Positions 47,804 to 57,370 of a stretch of DNA of 64,000 nucleotides are shown in pieces. Under the pieces are notes generated by a model. That model was not told where the DNA came from. It saw only the letters and a list, made by a program, of their open reading frames with translations, and made no database searches. The translations under genes and the position numbers were made by a program. How positions within the stretch are numbered: the stretch's first letter is position 1; the number at the start of each line of letters is the position of its first letter. The DNA lies in NCBI GenBank assembly GCA_023259135.1, contig JAHFQX010000006.1:1-64000 (forward strand), in the 5' to 3' direction. The stretch is from Betaproteobacteria bacterium. Its GTDB lineage: Bacteria > Pseudomonadota > Gammaproteobacteria > Burkholderiales > JAHFQX01.

Positions 47804-48468
47804 GCGCCTGGGTCCGTTATCGGGATAAGTTCAACAACCTGTCCTTGCGCGAGCGCTTGTGGGTCTGGGCCGGGGGGGCTGCCACCGCCGGTTTTCTGGT
47901 GCATGGCTTGTTCCTTGGCCCGGTTCTTGCGGAACGGGATCAACTGGCTAAGGCCCTGCTGAAGCAAGGGCAAGACCTCCAGGCCACGGCCACTCAGTTG
48001 GGCAGCTCCCAGGCCGCCTTGGCCGCGGGGCCGGATGCCGCCAACCGGGAGCGGCGCCGGCTGCTGGAAAAGCAGCTCCAAGAGGTGGAAGCCGAGCTGC
48101 GGGCGGTGCAGAAGGATTTGGTGGCCCCCGACAAGATGGCCAAACTGCTGGAAGAACTGCTCGGCCGCAGCCGCGGCGTCAAGCTGGTGGGCTTGCGAAC
48201 CTTGGCGGCGGAGGGCAAGGAGGCGGGATCCGCCGCGGCCGAGGGCGGCGGGCAGGAAAAAACCGAAAAAGCGCTTTATCGCCATGGGGTGGAGATCACG
48301 GTGGAAGGGGGGTATTTGGATTTGCTCCGGTATCTGATTCAGGTGGAGAAATTGCCTTGGCAAATGTTGTGGGGCAAGCTGCGGCTGCGGGTGGTGGAAT
48401 ACCCCACCGCCCGACTCTCGGTGACGGTTCATACCCTGAGTTTGGATAAGGCTTGGTTGGTGATGTGA
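47800..48468 (+). CDS. mshJ: MshJ-like (PilO-like) pilus biogenesis protein
   Basis: 222 residues. N-terminal SLRERLWVWAGGAATAGFLV gives a short cytoplasmic part and membrane helix, then a coiled coil (about 70-115, LEKQLQEVEAELRAVQKDLV) and a PilO-like ferredoxin-fold domain (YRHGVEITVEGGYLDLLRYL). Starts in the stop of the PilN-like gene (ATGA). Confidence 0.87.
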   Translation: MSAWVRYRDKFNNLSLRERLWVWAGGAATAGFLVHGLFLGPVLAERDQLAKALLKQGQDLQATATQLGSSQAALAAGPDAANRERRRLLEKQLQEVEAELRAVQKDLVAPDKMAKLLEELLGRSRGVKLVGLRTLAAEGKEAGSAAAEGGGQEKTEKALYRHGVEITVEGGYLDLLRYLIQVEKLPWQMLWGKLRLRVVEYPTARLSVTVHTLSLDKAWLVM

Positions 48469-48482
48469 ACCGGGAGGCTTGA

Positions 48483-48513
48483 CCGTCGGGGCCAATCGGT
48501 TGGCGCCCGACGG
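48483..48513 (+). other. Strong hairpin between mshJ and mshK
   Basis: CCGTCGGG (48483-48490) pairs with CCCGACGG (48506-48513), with an inner CCAA/TTGG pair around TCGG. No T run follows, so it is not a classical terminator; it may be a processing or stability element within the operon. Confidence 0.6.
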
Positions 48514-48597
48514 ACGCGAAGTGAAAGATAAAGATTTAGGGATGTTTTCAAAACTTTTGCTCGACATAGGAATGGGCGAGATTCATCGAGGGTGGGC

Positions 48598-49035
48598 ATG
48601 AGCCTGCGGCGCAAGGGCCGGGGCTGGATGTGGGGCGCTCTATTGCCGGTCTGCTGGGGAGGGGGCTTGCATGCCGAGACGCTGAGCGATCCGACCCGGC
48701 CGGCCGTCGGGGCGGAGCCCGCCCCCGGCGGCCGCGGTCCCGCGGCGACCGCGGGAGGGCGAGTGCTACAATCGGTCATCCTCGGTCCCGGCCGGCAGGA
48801 GGCCATCATCGGCGGGGAACGCTTTGCTCTGGGCGCCCGGTTGGGCGACGCCAAGATCGTGAAAATTCAGGAGGGCGAGGTGGTCTTGCGGGGGCCCGGC
48901 GGGGAGGAAGTGCTCAGGCTGTTTCCCCGGGTGGAGGTGAAGCGCCCCGTGGTTCCGCCGCCCAAGATCGGCAAGCAGCCGAAAAAGACCAAAAAGATAA
49001 AAAAGATCAAAAAAACTGGTGAGCCATCTCGATGA
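48598..49035 (+). CDS. mshK: MshK-like protein with lysine-rich tail
   Basis: 145 residues from ATG 48598. Signal peptide about 1-27 (GALLPVCWGGGLHAE), then SDPTRP, the typical opening of MshK/GspC-like periplasmic proteins, and LQSVILGPGRQEAIIGGERF. The C-terminus is very basic (KKTKKIKKIKKT), encoded by A-rich runs. It overlaps the secretin gene by 4 bases (ATGA), as expected for a pilotin-like or secretin partner. Confidence 0.82.
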   Translation: MSLRRKGRGWMWGALLPVCWGGGLHAETLSDPTRPAVGAEPAPGGRGPAATAGGRVLQSVILGPGRQEAIIGGERFALGARLGDAKIVKIQEGEVVLRGPGGEEVLRLFPRVEVKRPVVPPPKIGKQPKKTKKIKKIKKTGEPSR

Positions 49036-50798
49036 TTGATAAGGTTTCGGTCACGACCTTAAGAAAATCGCTGGTCTGGGCGGGGGTCGCGGTGCTGTTG
49101 AGCGCCTGCGCCTCGACTCCTCCCGCCGGCGCTCCCGCCCGCGAGCGCATTTTGCAGGAGTTGGAGCGGGCCCAGCAGGAGCGGCCCAAGCCGGCGACGC
49201 CGGAGGCGGTGAGCCAGGCCTTGCTGCCTCCCCTGGTGGTGGAAATGCCCAAGACCGCCGGCGTGTCCACGGAACCCAAGTTCGACTTGGTGGTGAACGA
49301 TGCTCCCGCGGCCCAGGTCTTCATGGCCATGGTGTCCGGTACCCGCTACAGCGTGCTGGTGCATCCCAACGTCAAGGAAACCATCTCGGTCAACCTGAAG
49401 GACGTGACGGTGCTGGAGGCCTTGGATGCCTTGCGCGAGCTTTACGGCTATGAGTACACGTTTCAAGGCCCGCGTATTTTCATTCAGCCCATTACCCTGC
49501 AGACCCGGGTATTCCAGGTGAATTACCTGCAAGGCCAGCGGCGCGGCCGCAGCGATCTGCGCGTCAGTTCCGGATCGATCTCCGACAGCAGCGCTTCGGC
49601 GGGGACGGTGGGCACGCCGGGCGCCGTGCCCACCGGTACCACCCCGCCCGCCGGGGGCACGACCCGCTCCCTGGAAAGCAGCCGCATCAGCACCAGTTCC
49701 GACAGCGATTTTTGGGCCGATCTGCAAACCTCGCTGCGGGCCATCGTGGGCTCCGCCGAGGGGCGTAACGTGGTCACCAATCCCCAGGCGGGAATCATCG
49801 TGGTGCGGGCCTTGCCCGCCGAATTGCGCCAGGTGGCGGACTTTCTGAAAAAGATGCAATTGGTGGTGGAACGCCAGGTGATGCTGGAGGCCAAGATCAT
49901 CGAGGTGGAGCTCAACGATAGCTTTCAGGCGGGGATCAACTGGGCCGCTTTCAAGACCGGCAACAACAGCCGCTTCGCCGCGGGCCAACTCGGTCCGGGA
50001 ACGACGCTCAGAACCAATGGTAGCTTGAGCACTTCCACCGCTCGCGCCCCCGACGGATCGCTGCTGGCGGATTCGACGCTGACGGCGGACCCGGCCAGCG
50101 CGGTCAGCGCCATGACCACCGGCGCCGCCGTCGCCGGCAGCGTGTTCGGACTGGCTTTCCAGACCAGCAGTTTCGCGGCGCTGCTCAATTTTCTGGAAAC
50201 CCAGGGCACGGTGCATGTGCTCTCCAGTCCCCGCATCGCCACCCTGAACAACCAGAAGGCGGTGCTCAAGGTGGGCGCCGACGAGTTTTTCGTCACCAAC
50301 GTGTCCACCACCACCACCAGCACCGGCACTACCGCCACCGTGTCTCCCACCATCACGGTGCAGCCGTTCTTCTCCGGGATCGCGCTGGACGTTACTCCCC
50401 AGATCGACGAGAAGAACAACATCATCCTGCACATCCATCCCTCGGTGAGCCAGGTGGTGGACCGCACCAAGAACATGGATCTGGGCAGTCTCGGCAACTT
50501 CCGGCTGCCCCTGGCTTCCAGCACGATAAACGAGACCGACAGCATCGTCCGGGTGCAGGACAGCCGCATCGTCGCCATCGGCGGATTGATGCGCCAGCAG
50601 TCGCTGAACGACCGCTCCCAATTGCCGGGGGCGGGGGATTTGCCGGGGTTGGGAGTGCTGTTTCGCAGCACCGGCCGCTCCAACGTGAAGAGCGAATTGG
50701 TGATCTTGCTCAAGCCCACCATCATCCAGGGGGAAGAATCCTGGCAGCAGGACTTGCAGGAGACCACCGAGCGCATCCGCTCCCTCGCCAGGCCCTGA
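49032..50798 (+). CDS. mshL: MSHA secretin MshL
   Basis: 588 residues. Lipoprotein signal with lipobox LLSAC (Cys about 26). N-domains (about 95-250) include VFMAMVSGTRYSVLVHPNVK; the secretin core (about 330-575) has VHVLSSPRIATLNNQKAVLK, GIALDVTPQIDEKNNIILHI and SELVILLKPTII. Forms the outer-membrane gated pore for the pilus. A Ser/Gly/Thr-rich stretch (about 175-215) links the domains. Confidence 0.95.
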   Translation: MIDKVSVTTLRKSLVWAGVAVLLSACASTPPAGAPARERILQELERAQQERPKPATPEAVSQALLPPLVVEMPKTAGVSTEPKFDLVVNDAPAAQVFMAMVSGTRYSVLVHPNVKETISVNLKDVTVLEALDALRELYGYEYTFQGPRIFIQPITLQTRVFQVNYLQGQRRGRSDLRVSSGSISDSSASAGTVGTPGAVPTGTTPPAGGTTRSLESSRISTSSDSDFWADLQTSLRAIVGSAEGRNVVTNPQAGIIVVRALPAELRQVADFLKKMQLVVERQVMLEAKIIEVELNDSFQAGINWAAFKTGNNSRFAAGQLGPGTTLRTNGSLSTSTARAPDGSLLADSTLTADPASAVSAMTTGAAVAGSVFGLAFQTSSFAALLNFLETQGTVHVLSSPRIATLNNQKAVLKVGADEFFVTNVSTTTTSTGTTATVSPTITVQPFFSGIALDVTPQIDEKNNIILHIHPSVSQVVDRTKNMDLGSLGNFRLPLASSTINETDSIVRVQDSRIVAIGGLMRQQSLNDRSQLPGAGDLPGLGVLFRSTGRSNVKSELVILLKPTIIQGEESWQQDLQETTERIRSLARP

Positions 50799-51646
50799 TG
50801 TATCTCGACCACTACGGCCTGAAAGAGCTGCCCTTCGGGATCACTCCCGACACCAGCTTTGCTTTCGACTGCGCGAGCCAGCAGGAGGCCCTCAACACCT
50901 TGCTGGTGGCGGTGATGGGGGGCGAGGGGTTCGTCAAGATCACCGGCGAGGTGGGCACCGGCAAAACCCTGCTGTGCCGCCGCTTCTTGAGTTCCTTGGG
51001 CGAATCCTATGTTACCGCCTATCTGCCCAATCCCGCCTTGGATCCTCGTTCGCTGCTGCTGAGCCTGGCGGATGAACTCGATATCCCCCTGGATCCCCAA
51101 ATCAGCCAGCACCAGTTGGTGAAAAACCTGGCCTTGGCGCTGTTGGGCTTCGCCCGGAAAGGCAAGCGGGTGGTGGCTTGCCTGGACGAAGCTCAAGCCA
51201 TGCCCCTGGAAGCGCTGGAAACCCTGCGGCTGTTGAGCAACCTGGAGACTGAAAAGCGCAAGCTGCTGCAAGTGTTGCTGTTCGGCCAGCCTGAACTGGA
51301 CAAGAACCTTTCCCGGCAATCGGCCCGGCAGTTGTTGCAGCGAATCACTTTCCAATACCGCTTGGGAAGCTTGTCCCGCGGCGAGATGGAGTACTACTTG
51401 GCCCACCGGCTGCGGGTGGCGGGCTTGGCCGGGGGCCGGTTGTTCAGTCGCGGCGCGCTGCGAGCGATGTTTCGGGCCAGCCGCGGGGTGCCCCGGTTGA
51501 TCAACGTGCTGGCCCACAAGAGTCTGCTGCTGGTCTATGGCGAGGGGGGACAGCAAGTGCTGTCCCGCCATGTGCGGGCCGCCGCCGCCGATACTCCGGC
51601 CTGCCGCCGCGGCGTGGGATCTTGGTTGGGGGGCGAACGTTCGTGA
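50798..51646 (+). CDS. mshM: MshM AAA+ ATPase (ExeA-like)
   Basis: 282 residues, starting one base into the mshL stop (TGATG). AAA_22 domain: MYLDHYGLKELPFGITPDTS, Walker A TGEVGTGKTLLCR near 52, Walker B VVACLDEAQAMP near 130. ExeA-type proteins help the secretin insert or position in the peptidoglycan. No membrane helix is seen. Confidence 0.93.
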   Translation: MYLDHYGLKELPFGITPDTSFAFDCASQQEALNTLLVAVMGGEGFVKITGEVGTGKTLLCRRFLSSLGESYVTAYLPNPALDPRSLLLSLADELDIPLDPQISQHQLVKNLALALLGFARKGKRVVACLDEAQAMPLEALETLRLLSNLETEKRKLLQVLLFGQPELDKNLSRQSARQLLQRITFQYRLGSLSRGEMEYYLAHRLRVAGLAGGRLFSRGALRAMFRASRGVPRLINVLAHKSLLLVYGEGGQQVLSRHVRAAAADTPACRRGVGSWLGGERS

Positions 51647-52764
51647 GCGTCATCAACCGCATGCTCCAAGATCTGGACCGGCGGCGGGCTTCCGGGGAGG
51701 AGCGCAAGGCTTTGCCGGTTCAGGCCCGGCCGCTGGCGGGGGGGCCGCCCCGCTCTTCCCGGTGGGCATGGGCGTTGGGGCTGGCGGCGCTGGCGGTGAT
51801 TGCGGGCTTGCTGTATTGGGGATTGCGGCCCTCGCCGCGGGCTGCTCCCCAGGCTCCGGCCGGGCAGCCCGGGGTTGCGCCGCCGCCTTCCTCCTCGGAG
51901 TCGGGATTGCCGGATGCGGCTTCCTTGCGTTTCAGCGAAAGATTGGGGACGACCTCCGTATTCTCCGCGAAGAAGCCCCAGCCCCGCGAGCCCGCGCCCT
52001 TGGCGGAACAGAAAAGCCCGGTCGTCCCCCTCTTGCCGCTGCCCCAGCCGCCGCCTCCCGCGGCAATCCCGGCGCCAGCCCCTCCTCCTCCGCTGGCGGC
52101 AAAAGAGCCGGTCCCGCCGCCCCGCCGCCCCGCCGAAAAATTGCCGCAACCGTCCATTGACAAACAGCTCAAGCAAGTCAGCCCGTCCCAGCGGGCGGAA
52201 AACGAGTTTCGCCGGGGAACCCAATTGCTCCACCAGGGCCGGCAGACGGAAGCTCAGACGGCCTATCGGGCGGCCCTGGAGGAGGACCCGGCCCACCGTC
52301 CGGCGCGGCAAGCCCTGTTGGGCCTGCTGCTGGAAGCGAAAAAAAGCGCGGAAGCCGAACAACTCCTGGAGGAAGGACTCAAGGTTAACCCGGCCCAGCC
52401 GGGATTTGCCATGGCCTTGGCCCGGCTCCAGGCCGATCGGGCAGACCTCAAGAAGAGCATCGACACCCTGCAGCGGACCTTGCCCCAGGCCACCGGCAAT
52501 GCCGACTATTGGGCGATGCTGGCGGCCTTGCTGCAAAAAGACGGCCGCCACGGCGAGGCCATCACCCATTATCAAGCGGCGCTGCGGCTCAAACCCCAGT
52601 CCGGCGTGTGGTTCATGGGACTGGGGATTTCCCTGGAGGCCGAGGGCCGGCGGGTCGATGCCCGGGCGGCTTTTCAGCGGGCCCAGGCGACCCAAAGCCT
52701 GAGTCCGGATTTGCAGGCGTTCGTGGAGCAGCGCCTCAGGGAATTGGAACCGGAGAGACGGTAA
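51643..52764 (+). CDS. mshN: MshN-like TPR membrane protein
   Basis: 373 residues from GTG 51643, overlapping mshM (GTGA). Short cytoplasmic start SVINRMLQDLDRRRASGEER (the usual MshN opening), membrane helix (about 42-60), long Pro/Ala-rich linker (about 65-170) and three or four TPR units (about 185-340, AENEFRRGTQLLHQGRQTEA). It closes the msh locus. Confidence 0.9.
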   Translation: MSVINRMLQDLDRRRASGEERKALPVQARPLAGGPPRSSRWAWALGLAALAVIAGLLYWGLRPSPRAAPQAPAGQPGVAPPPSSSESGLPDAASLRFSERLGTTSVFSAKKPQPREPAPLAEQKSPVVPLLPLPQPPPPAAIPAPAPPPPLAAKEPVPPPRRPAEKLPQPSIDKQLKQVSPSQRAENEFRRGTQLLHQGRQTEAQTAYRAALEEDPAHRPARQALLGLLLEAKKSAEAEQLLEEGLKVNPAQPGFAMALARLQADRADLKKSIDTLQRTLPQATGNADYWAMLAALLQKDGRHGEAITHYQAALRLKPQSGVWFMGLGISLEAEGRRVDARAAFQRAQATQSLSPDLQAFVEQRLRELEPERR

Positions 52765-52819
52765 GGCGAGATGCCGGGTGATGCCGGCTTTGTTCACCTC
52801 GCCATCTTGCGCATACGGC

Positions 52820-52838
52820 AGATCGGCTTCGCCGATCT
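52820..52838. terminator. Hairpin between convergent mshN and comF
   Basis: AGATCGGC-TTC-GCCGATCT, a perfect 8-bp stem in the 87-base gap. There is no T run on either side, so at most a weak or factor-assisted terminator. Confidence 0.35.
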
Positions 52839-52851
52839 CGCGCTCCGCTGC

Positions 52852-53616
52852 TTATCGGTAGCCGCCGGGCAAAGTCCGGGCGGCCACCCAGGCGCTGACT
52901 TGACGGGCGCCGGCGGCCAGGATGGCCTGGGCCAGGGCGTCCACGGTGGCGCCGGTAGTCATGACGTCGTCCACTACGGCCACCGACGCCCCTTGCAGAT
53001 TCGCGGTGCAGACGAAAGCTTGCTTGACGTTCCGGCGCCGTTCCCGCCAAGGCAGGGCGGTTTGGGGCGGGGTGTCCCGCACCCGCCAGCAGGCATCCGC
53101 CCTGACTGGGATATCCAGCCGCCGTCCGATCCCCTTGGCCAGTTCGTGGGCCGGGTTGAATCCGCGCATGGCCAGGCGCTGGGCCGACAGCGGGACCGGG
53201 ATGAGCAGGTGCGGCCGAGGGGCGACGGCAGCCCGCAGCGCCAATTGTTCCGCCAAAACCGCTCCCGCCGCCAGCCGCGCTCCGTACTTGAAGGCTTGCA
53301 CCAATCGGTCGGCCGGCCAGCGGTAAGTCAGGCCCGACACGGTGCCGGCGTAGGCCGGAGGTTGTGTCAGACATTGCCCGCAGATTTCGCCGCCCGGGGT
53401 GGGAAGGGCGCATGCCGGGCAGCCCGGTTCCGGCAGCCGCGGCAGATCTCCCTCGCAGCCTTTGCATAATTCGCCGGGACTGCTCGCGGCCCCGCACAAC
53501 AGGCAGGGGGGCGGGAATAGCCGGCGGGTAAAGTTTGCCCACTGGTTTAATTTGAATGGGATCGTGTTTGACAAAAAACCCCCAAAACGCCGATGATGCG
53601 ACGGTTCCTCAACCAC
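52852..53616 (-). CDS. comF: ComF-family phosphoribosyltransferase-like protein
   Basis: 254 residues from GTG 53616; a TTG at 53574 would give a more usual length and avoid covering the bioB promoter. Zinc-finger-like N-terminus ([28 protein letters not shown]) followed by a type I phosphoribosyltransferase domain with [20 protein letters not shown] (PRPP loop, near 214) and [16 protein letters not shown]. Linked to DNA uptake in naturally competent bacteria. It is divergent from bioB, as comF often is in proteobacteria. Confidence 0.93.
   Translation of the reverse strand: MVEEPSHHRRFGGFLSNTIPFKLNQWANFTRRLFPPPCLLCGAASSPGELCKGCEGDLPRLPEPGCPACALPTPGGEICGQCLTQPPAYAGTVSGLTYRWPADRLVQAFKYGARLAAGAVLAEQLALRAAVAPRPHLLIPVPLSAQRLAMRGFNPAHELAKGIGRRLDIPVRADACWRVRDTPPQTALPWRERRRNVKQAFVCTANLQGASVAVVDDVMTTGATVDALAQAILAAGARQVSAWVAARTLPGGYR
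53568..53597 (+). promoter_or_regulatory. Likely promoter of the biotin operon
   Basis: TTGACA (53568-53573) and GATGAT (53592-53597, 4 of 6 to TATAAT) with an 18-base spacer, 33 bases before the bioB ATG. I see no match to the enterobacterial BirA operator. Confidence 0.45.
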
Positions 53617-53630
53617 TCAGGATATTCGAG

Positions 53631-54617
53631 ATGACCCCCGTTTCCTCCCCAGACTATACGACCAATGCCTCCCGGAGCCCATTCCAGACTCGCTGGACGG
53701 TGGATGCGGTGGCGGCTTTGTTCGAACTGCCATTCAACGATCTGATCTACCGGGCGCAACAAACCCATAGGCAGCATTTCGACGCCAACGCGGTGCAGTT
53801 GTCCACTTTGCTTTCCGTCAAGACCGGCGGCTGCTCGGAGGATTGCGGCTATTGTCCCCAGTCCGCCCGGCATGAAGCGGGGATGCCCAGCGAGGACCTG
53901 CTGCCGGTGGAAGACGTGGTGGCCGCCGCCCGCAAGGCCAAGGAAAACGGCGCCAGCCGGTTTTGCATGGGGGCGGCATGGCGGGGCCCCAAGGATCGGG
54001 ACATCGACAACTTGCTGCCCATCATCGAGGCGGTGAAGGACCTGGGGCTGGAAACCTGTTGCACCCTGGGGATGCTCAAGGACGGTCAAGCCGAGCGCCT
54101 CAAGGAAGCGGGCCTGGATTACTACAACCACAATCTGGACACGGCCCCGGAGTTCTACGGCCGGGTCATCTCCACCCATACCCAGCAGGATCGGCTGAAT
54201 ACCCTGGAGCGGGTGCGGGAGGCGGGAATTCACGTGTGCTGCGGCGGCATCGTGGGCATGGGGGAATCCCGGCGCCAGCGGGCCGGCCTCATCGCCCAAC
54301 TGGCCAATTTGGAACCCTATCCGGAAAGCGTGCCCATCAACAACCTAGTGGCGGTGGAAGGCACTCCCTTGGCGAATGCCGAGGTCCTGGATCCCTTCGA
54401 ATTCGTCCGCACCGTCGCCTGCGCCCGTATCACCATGCCCAAGGCCCTGGTGCGCTTGTCCGCCGGACGCCAGCAAATGTCCGAGAGCGTTCAGGCGCTG
54501 TGCTTCTTGGCCGGGGCCAATTCCATTTTCTACGGCGACAAGCTGCTGACCACCGGAAATCCGGAAGCGGAGCAGGACCGGGCGCTGATGCGGAAGCTGG
54601 GCATCACGCCGTTGTAA
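53631..54617 (+). CDS. bioB: Biotin synthase
   Basis: 328 residues from ATG 53631 (AGGA about 9 bases upstream). Radical-SAM enzyme that inserts sulfur into dethiobiotin. CxxxCxxC in [18 protein letters not shown] (about 62-69), the second-cluster cysteines in the [19 protein letters not shown] and [13 protein letters not shown] segments, and [20 protein letters not shown] near the end. Heads bioB-F-C-D. Confidence 0.98.
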   Translation: MTPVSSPDYTTNASRSPFQTRWTVDAVAALFELPFNDLIYRAQQTHRQHFDANAVQLSTLLSVKTGGCSEDCGYCPQSARHEAGMPSEDLLPVEDVVAAARKAKENGASRFCMGAAWRGPKDRDIDNLLPIIEAVKDLGLETCCTLGMLKDGQAERLKEAGLDYYNHNLDTAPEFYGRVISTHTQQDRLNTLERVREAGIHVCCGGIVGMGESRRQRAGLIAQLANLEPYPESVPINNLVAVEGTPLANAEVLDPFEFVRTVACARITMPKALVRLSAGRQQMSESVQALCFLAGANSIFYGDKLLTTGNPEAEQDRALMRKLGITPL

Positions 54618-54622
54618 ATTTG

Positions 54623-55789
54623 ATGCCCTACGAAGGCTTGCGGGAGGAGCTGGCCCGGCTCGACGCGGCGGGACTGTTGCGCCGGCGCCGGGTGATCGAT
54701 AGTCCTCAAGGCCCTCGAGTGCGGGTGGAAGGGCGGGAATTGCTGGCCTTCGCCAGCAACGATTATCTCGGCTTGGCCAGCCATCCTGCCCTGATGCAAG
54801 CCGCCGCCGAAGGGGCTGCCCGCTTCGGCGTCGGCGCCGGCGCGGCCCATCTGGTGGCCGGCCATTTCCAATCTCACGAACTCCTGGAACAAGCCCTGGC
54901 GGACTTTGTCGGACAGCCCGCGGCGCTGTTGTTTTCCACCGGCTACATGGCCAACCTGGGGGCAGTGCAGGCCTTGGTGGGGCGGGGTGACGCGGTATTC
55001 TCCGATCAACTCAACCATGCTTCCCTCAACGACGGCGCCCGGCTTTCCGGCGCTCTGTCGCACCGTTACCGGCACGGCGACCTGGAGCATCTGGCGACGC
55101 TGCTGCAAACCGCGCCGGCCCGGCGCCGGCTCATCCTCAGCGACGGCGTGTTCAGCATGGACGGCGACATCGCGCCGCTGCCGGAGCTGCTGGAATTATG
55201 CGAGCGCTATGACGCCTGGCTGCTGCTGGACGATGCCCACGGCTTCGGCGTACTGGGGAGTGAAGGACGGGGAACGCCCAGCCATTTCCGGCGGACTTCG
55301 CCCCGGCTGATTTACATGGGCACCCTGGGCAAGGCGGCCGGAGTGGCCGGCGCTTTCGTGGCGGGTCCGGCGGAAGTGGTGGAAATTCTGCTGCAACGGG
55401 CCCACACCTATGTGTTTACCACCGCCGCGCCGGCTTTTCTGAGCTGCGCGCTGCTGGAAAGCTTGCGCCTGATCCGGCAGGAATCTTGGCGGCGGGATCG
55501 GCTGCTGCGCCTAGTGCGAGTGCTGCGGGACCGTCTGTCCTTGTCGCGCTGGCAATTGTTGTCCTCGCAAACCCCCATCCAGCCGGTGGTCGTCGGCGAC
55601 CCCCGGGAGGCGGTGGCGCTGAGCCGGGCGCTGGAAGCCCGGGGTTTTTGGGCGCCGGCGATTCGCCCGCCCACCGTGCCCGCCGGGACGGCGCGCTTGC
55701 GGATCTCCCTGTCCGCCGCCCATGAGGAAGCCGACGTGGCGCGCCTTGCCGAGGAGTTGAACGAGCTGGAGCGGCAAAGTGGGAACTGA
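54623..55789 (+). CDS. bioF: 8-amino-7-oxononanoate synthase
   Basis: 388 residues. PLP enzyme joining pimeloyl-ACP with alanine. SNDYLGLASHPALMQAA near the start, LLLDDAHGFGVLG (PLP Asp) and YMGTLGKAAGVAGAFVAGP with the Schiff-base Lys. It begins 5 bases after bioB and ends overlapping bioC by 11 bases. Confidence 0.97.
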   Translation: MPYEGLREELARLDAAGLLRRRRVIDSPQGPRVRVEGRELLAFASNDYLGLASHPALMQAAAEGAARFGVGAGAAHLVAGHFQSHELLEQALADFVGQPAALLFSTGYMANLGAVQALVGRGDAVFSDQLNHASLNDGARLSGALSHRYRHGDLEHLATLLQTAPARRRLILSDGVFSMDGDIAPLPELLELCERYDAWLLLDDAHGFGVLGSEGRGTPSHFRRTSPRLIYMGTLGKAAGVAGAFVAGPAEVVEILLQRAHTYVFTTAAPAFLSCALLESLRLIRQESWRRDRLLRLVRVLRDRLSLSRWQLLSSQTPIQPVVVGDPREAVALSRALEARGFWAPAIRPPTVPAGTARLRISLSAAHEEADVARLAEELNELERQSGN

Positions 55790-56654
55790 AGAGCCCGCGG
55801 GAATGGAGCGGCGCTGGGCGCGCCGTTCCTTCGAGCGAGCGGCCGCGAGCTACGATGCCGCGGCGGTGCTGCAGCCAGAGATCGGGCAGCGCATGCTGGA
55901 GCGCTTGAATTATATCAAGCTCGCCCCGTCGCGGATTGTCGACGCCGGCTGCGGCACGGGGAAGCTGACCCGGCAATTGCGCGCGCGCTATCCGGCGGCC
56001 ATGACGGTGGCGCTGGATTGGGCCCTGGGCATGCTGCGGCAGTCGCGGCGGCGGGAGCCGTGGTGGAAGAGGTGGCGGCCGGGCAGCGGGCTGGCGCATG
56101 TCTGCGCGGATATGGAACGGCTGCCGCTGCAAGCCGAGTGCGCCGATCTGCTGTGGTCCAACTTGGCGCTGCCCTGGTGCAACGATCCGGAACGCGTGTT
56201 CGCCGAAGCGTGTCGGGTGCTGCGGCCGGGAGGCTTGCTGCTGTTCAGCAGCTTCGGCCCCGATACGCTGCGGGAATTACGGGCGGCTTTTGCCGCCGAC
56301 CGTCGTATTCACGTGCACGCCTTTGTCGATATGCACGATCTGGGCGACATGCTGGTCAAGCAAGGTTTCGCCGATCCGGTGATGGATATGGAAATGATCA
56401 CCGTGACTTATGCAGCGCTGCCGGATCTGCTGCGGGACCTCAAAGCCGCCGGCGCCCACAACATCGCCCAGGGCCGGCGCCGAGGGCTCACCGGCCGCGC
56501 CGTGCTGGAGGCGGCGACCCGTGCCTACGAAACGTTTCGCCGGGACGGCCGGCTGCCCGCCAGTTGCGAAGTGATTTACGGCCACGCGTGGAAGCCGCGC
56601 TTGACCGGGGTGTCCGGCAAGGTGATCCCGATCCGCGCCGCCGGGGCCGATTGA
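55779..56654 (+). CDS. bioC: Malonyl-ACP O-methyltransferase BioC
   Basis: 291 residues from GTG 55779, with GGAG 9 bases upstream; ATG 55803 is an alternative. AdoMet motif I is IVDAGCGTGKLTRQLRARY near 53, and LLWSNLALPWCNDPERVFAE is the BioC motif after it. Methylates malonyl-ACP to start pimelate synthesis on fatty-acid enzymes. The matching esterase gene bioH, often between bioF and bioC, is absent here. Confidence 0.95.
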   Translation: MGTEEPAGMERRWARRSFERAAASYDAAAVLQPEIGQRMLERLNYIKLAPSRIVDAGCGTGKLTRQLRARYPAAMTVALDWALGMLRQSRRREPWWKRWRPGSGLAHVCADMERLPLQAECADLLWSNLALPWCNDPERVFAEACRVLRPGGLLLFSSFGPDTLRELRAAFAADRRIHVHAFVDMHDLGDMLVKQGFADPVMDMEMITVTYAALPDLLRDLKAAGAHNIAQGRRRGLTGRAVLEAATRAYETFRRDGRLPASCEVIYGHAWKPRLTGVSGKVIPIRAAGAD

Positions 56655-57370
56655 TGTCATTGATGTCGGGGTATTTCGTTGCCGGAACCGACACCGGGGT
56701 GGGCAAGACCTTGGTGAGCTGTATTTTGCTGCGGGAGTTCGTCGCCCGCGGGGCGGCGGCGGTGGGCATGAAGCCGGTGGCCAGCGGCTGCGTGGCGACC
56801 GCCGCCGGCTGGGTCAGCGAGGACGTGAGCCGATTGATGGCCGCCGGCAACGTGACGGCGCCCCGCGAGTGGATCAATCCGTATGCCTTCAAGCCGTCCG
56901 TGGCTCCCCATATCGCAGCCCGTTTGGCGGGCGCTTCGATTCGCTTGCCGCGGATTCGGGCCGCGTTTCACAAGCTGCGGGAGCGCGCCGATGTGGTGGT
57001 GGTGGAAGGCATCGGCGGGTTCCGGGTGCCTTTGTCGGAACGCCGCGACACCGCCGACCTGGCTCGGATCCTGGGGCTGCCGGTGATTCTGGTGGTGGGC
57101 ATGAAACTGGGCTGTCTCAATCATGCCCTGCTTACCGCCGAGGCGATCCGCGGCCGGGGGCTGCGCTTGGCGGGTTGGGTGGCCAACCGGATCGATCCCG
57201 GCATGGCGGAGTTCGAGGCCAATGTGGAGGCCTTGCAGGAGCGATTGAATGCCTCTCTCCTCGGAGTGATACCCCATCTTTCCGGATCGGTTCCGGAGCA
57301 TGTGGCGCCGGCCTTGGATTGGGCTAAGAGCTTGCCCGTAAATAATCTAGCCCTGCGCCGCGGTCAATGA
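56654..57370 (+). CDS. bioD: Dethiobiotin synthetase
   Basis: 238 residues, starting in the bioC stop (TGATG). P-loop FVAGTDTGVGKTLVSCILL at the N-terminus, GMKPVASGC, and VVVVEGIGGFRVPLS (the GxGG loop). Closes the ureido ring of biotin using CO2 and ATP. Complete. Confidence 0.97.
   Translation: MSLMSGYFVAGTDTGVGKTLVSCILLREFVARGAAAVGMKPVASGCVATAAGWVSEDVSRLMAAGNVTAPREWINPYAFKPSVAPHIAARLAGASIRLPRIRAAFHKLRERADVVVVEGIGGFRVPLSERRDTADLARILGLPVILVVGMKLGCLNHALLTAEAIRGRGLRLAGWVANRIDPGMAEFEANVEALQERLNASLLGVIPHLSGSVPEHVAPALDWAKSLPVNNLALRRGQ

Noticed and set aside
48990-49035. Programmed frameshift at the A-rich end of mshK joining it to mshL
   Set aside because: The mshL frame has a stop (TGA 49020-49022) just upstream of its ATG, so slippage there would not give a fusion.
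53521-53630. BirA operator in front of bioB
   Set aside because: There is no TTGTAAACC/GGTTTACAA-type dyad; only a promoter-like TTGACA and GATGAT are seen.
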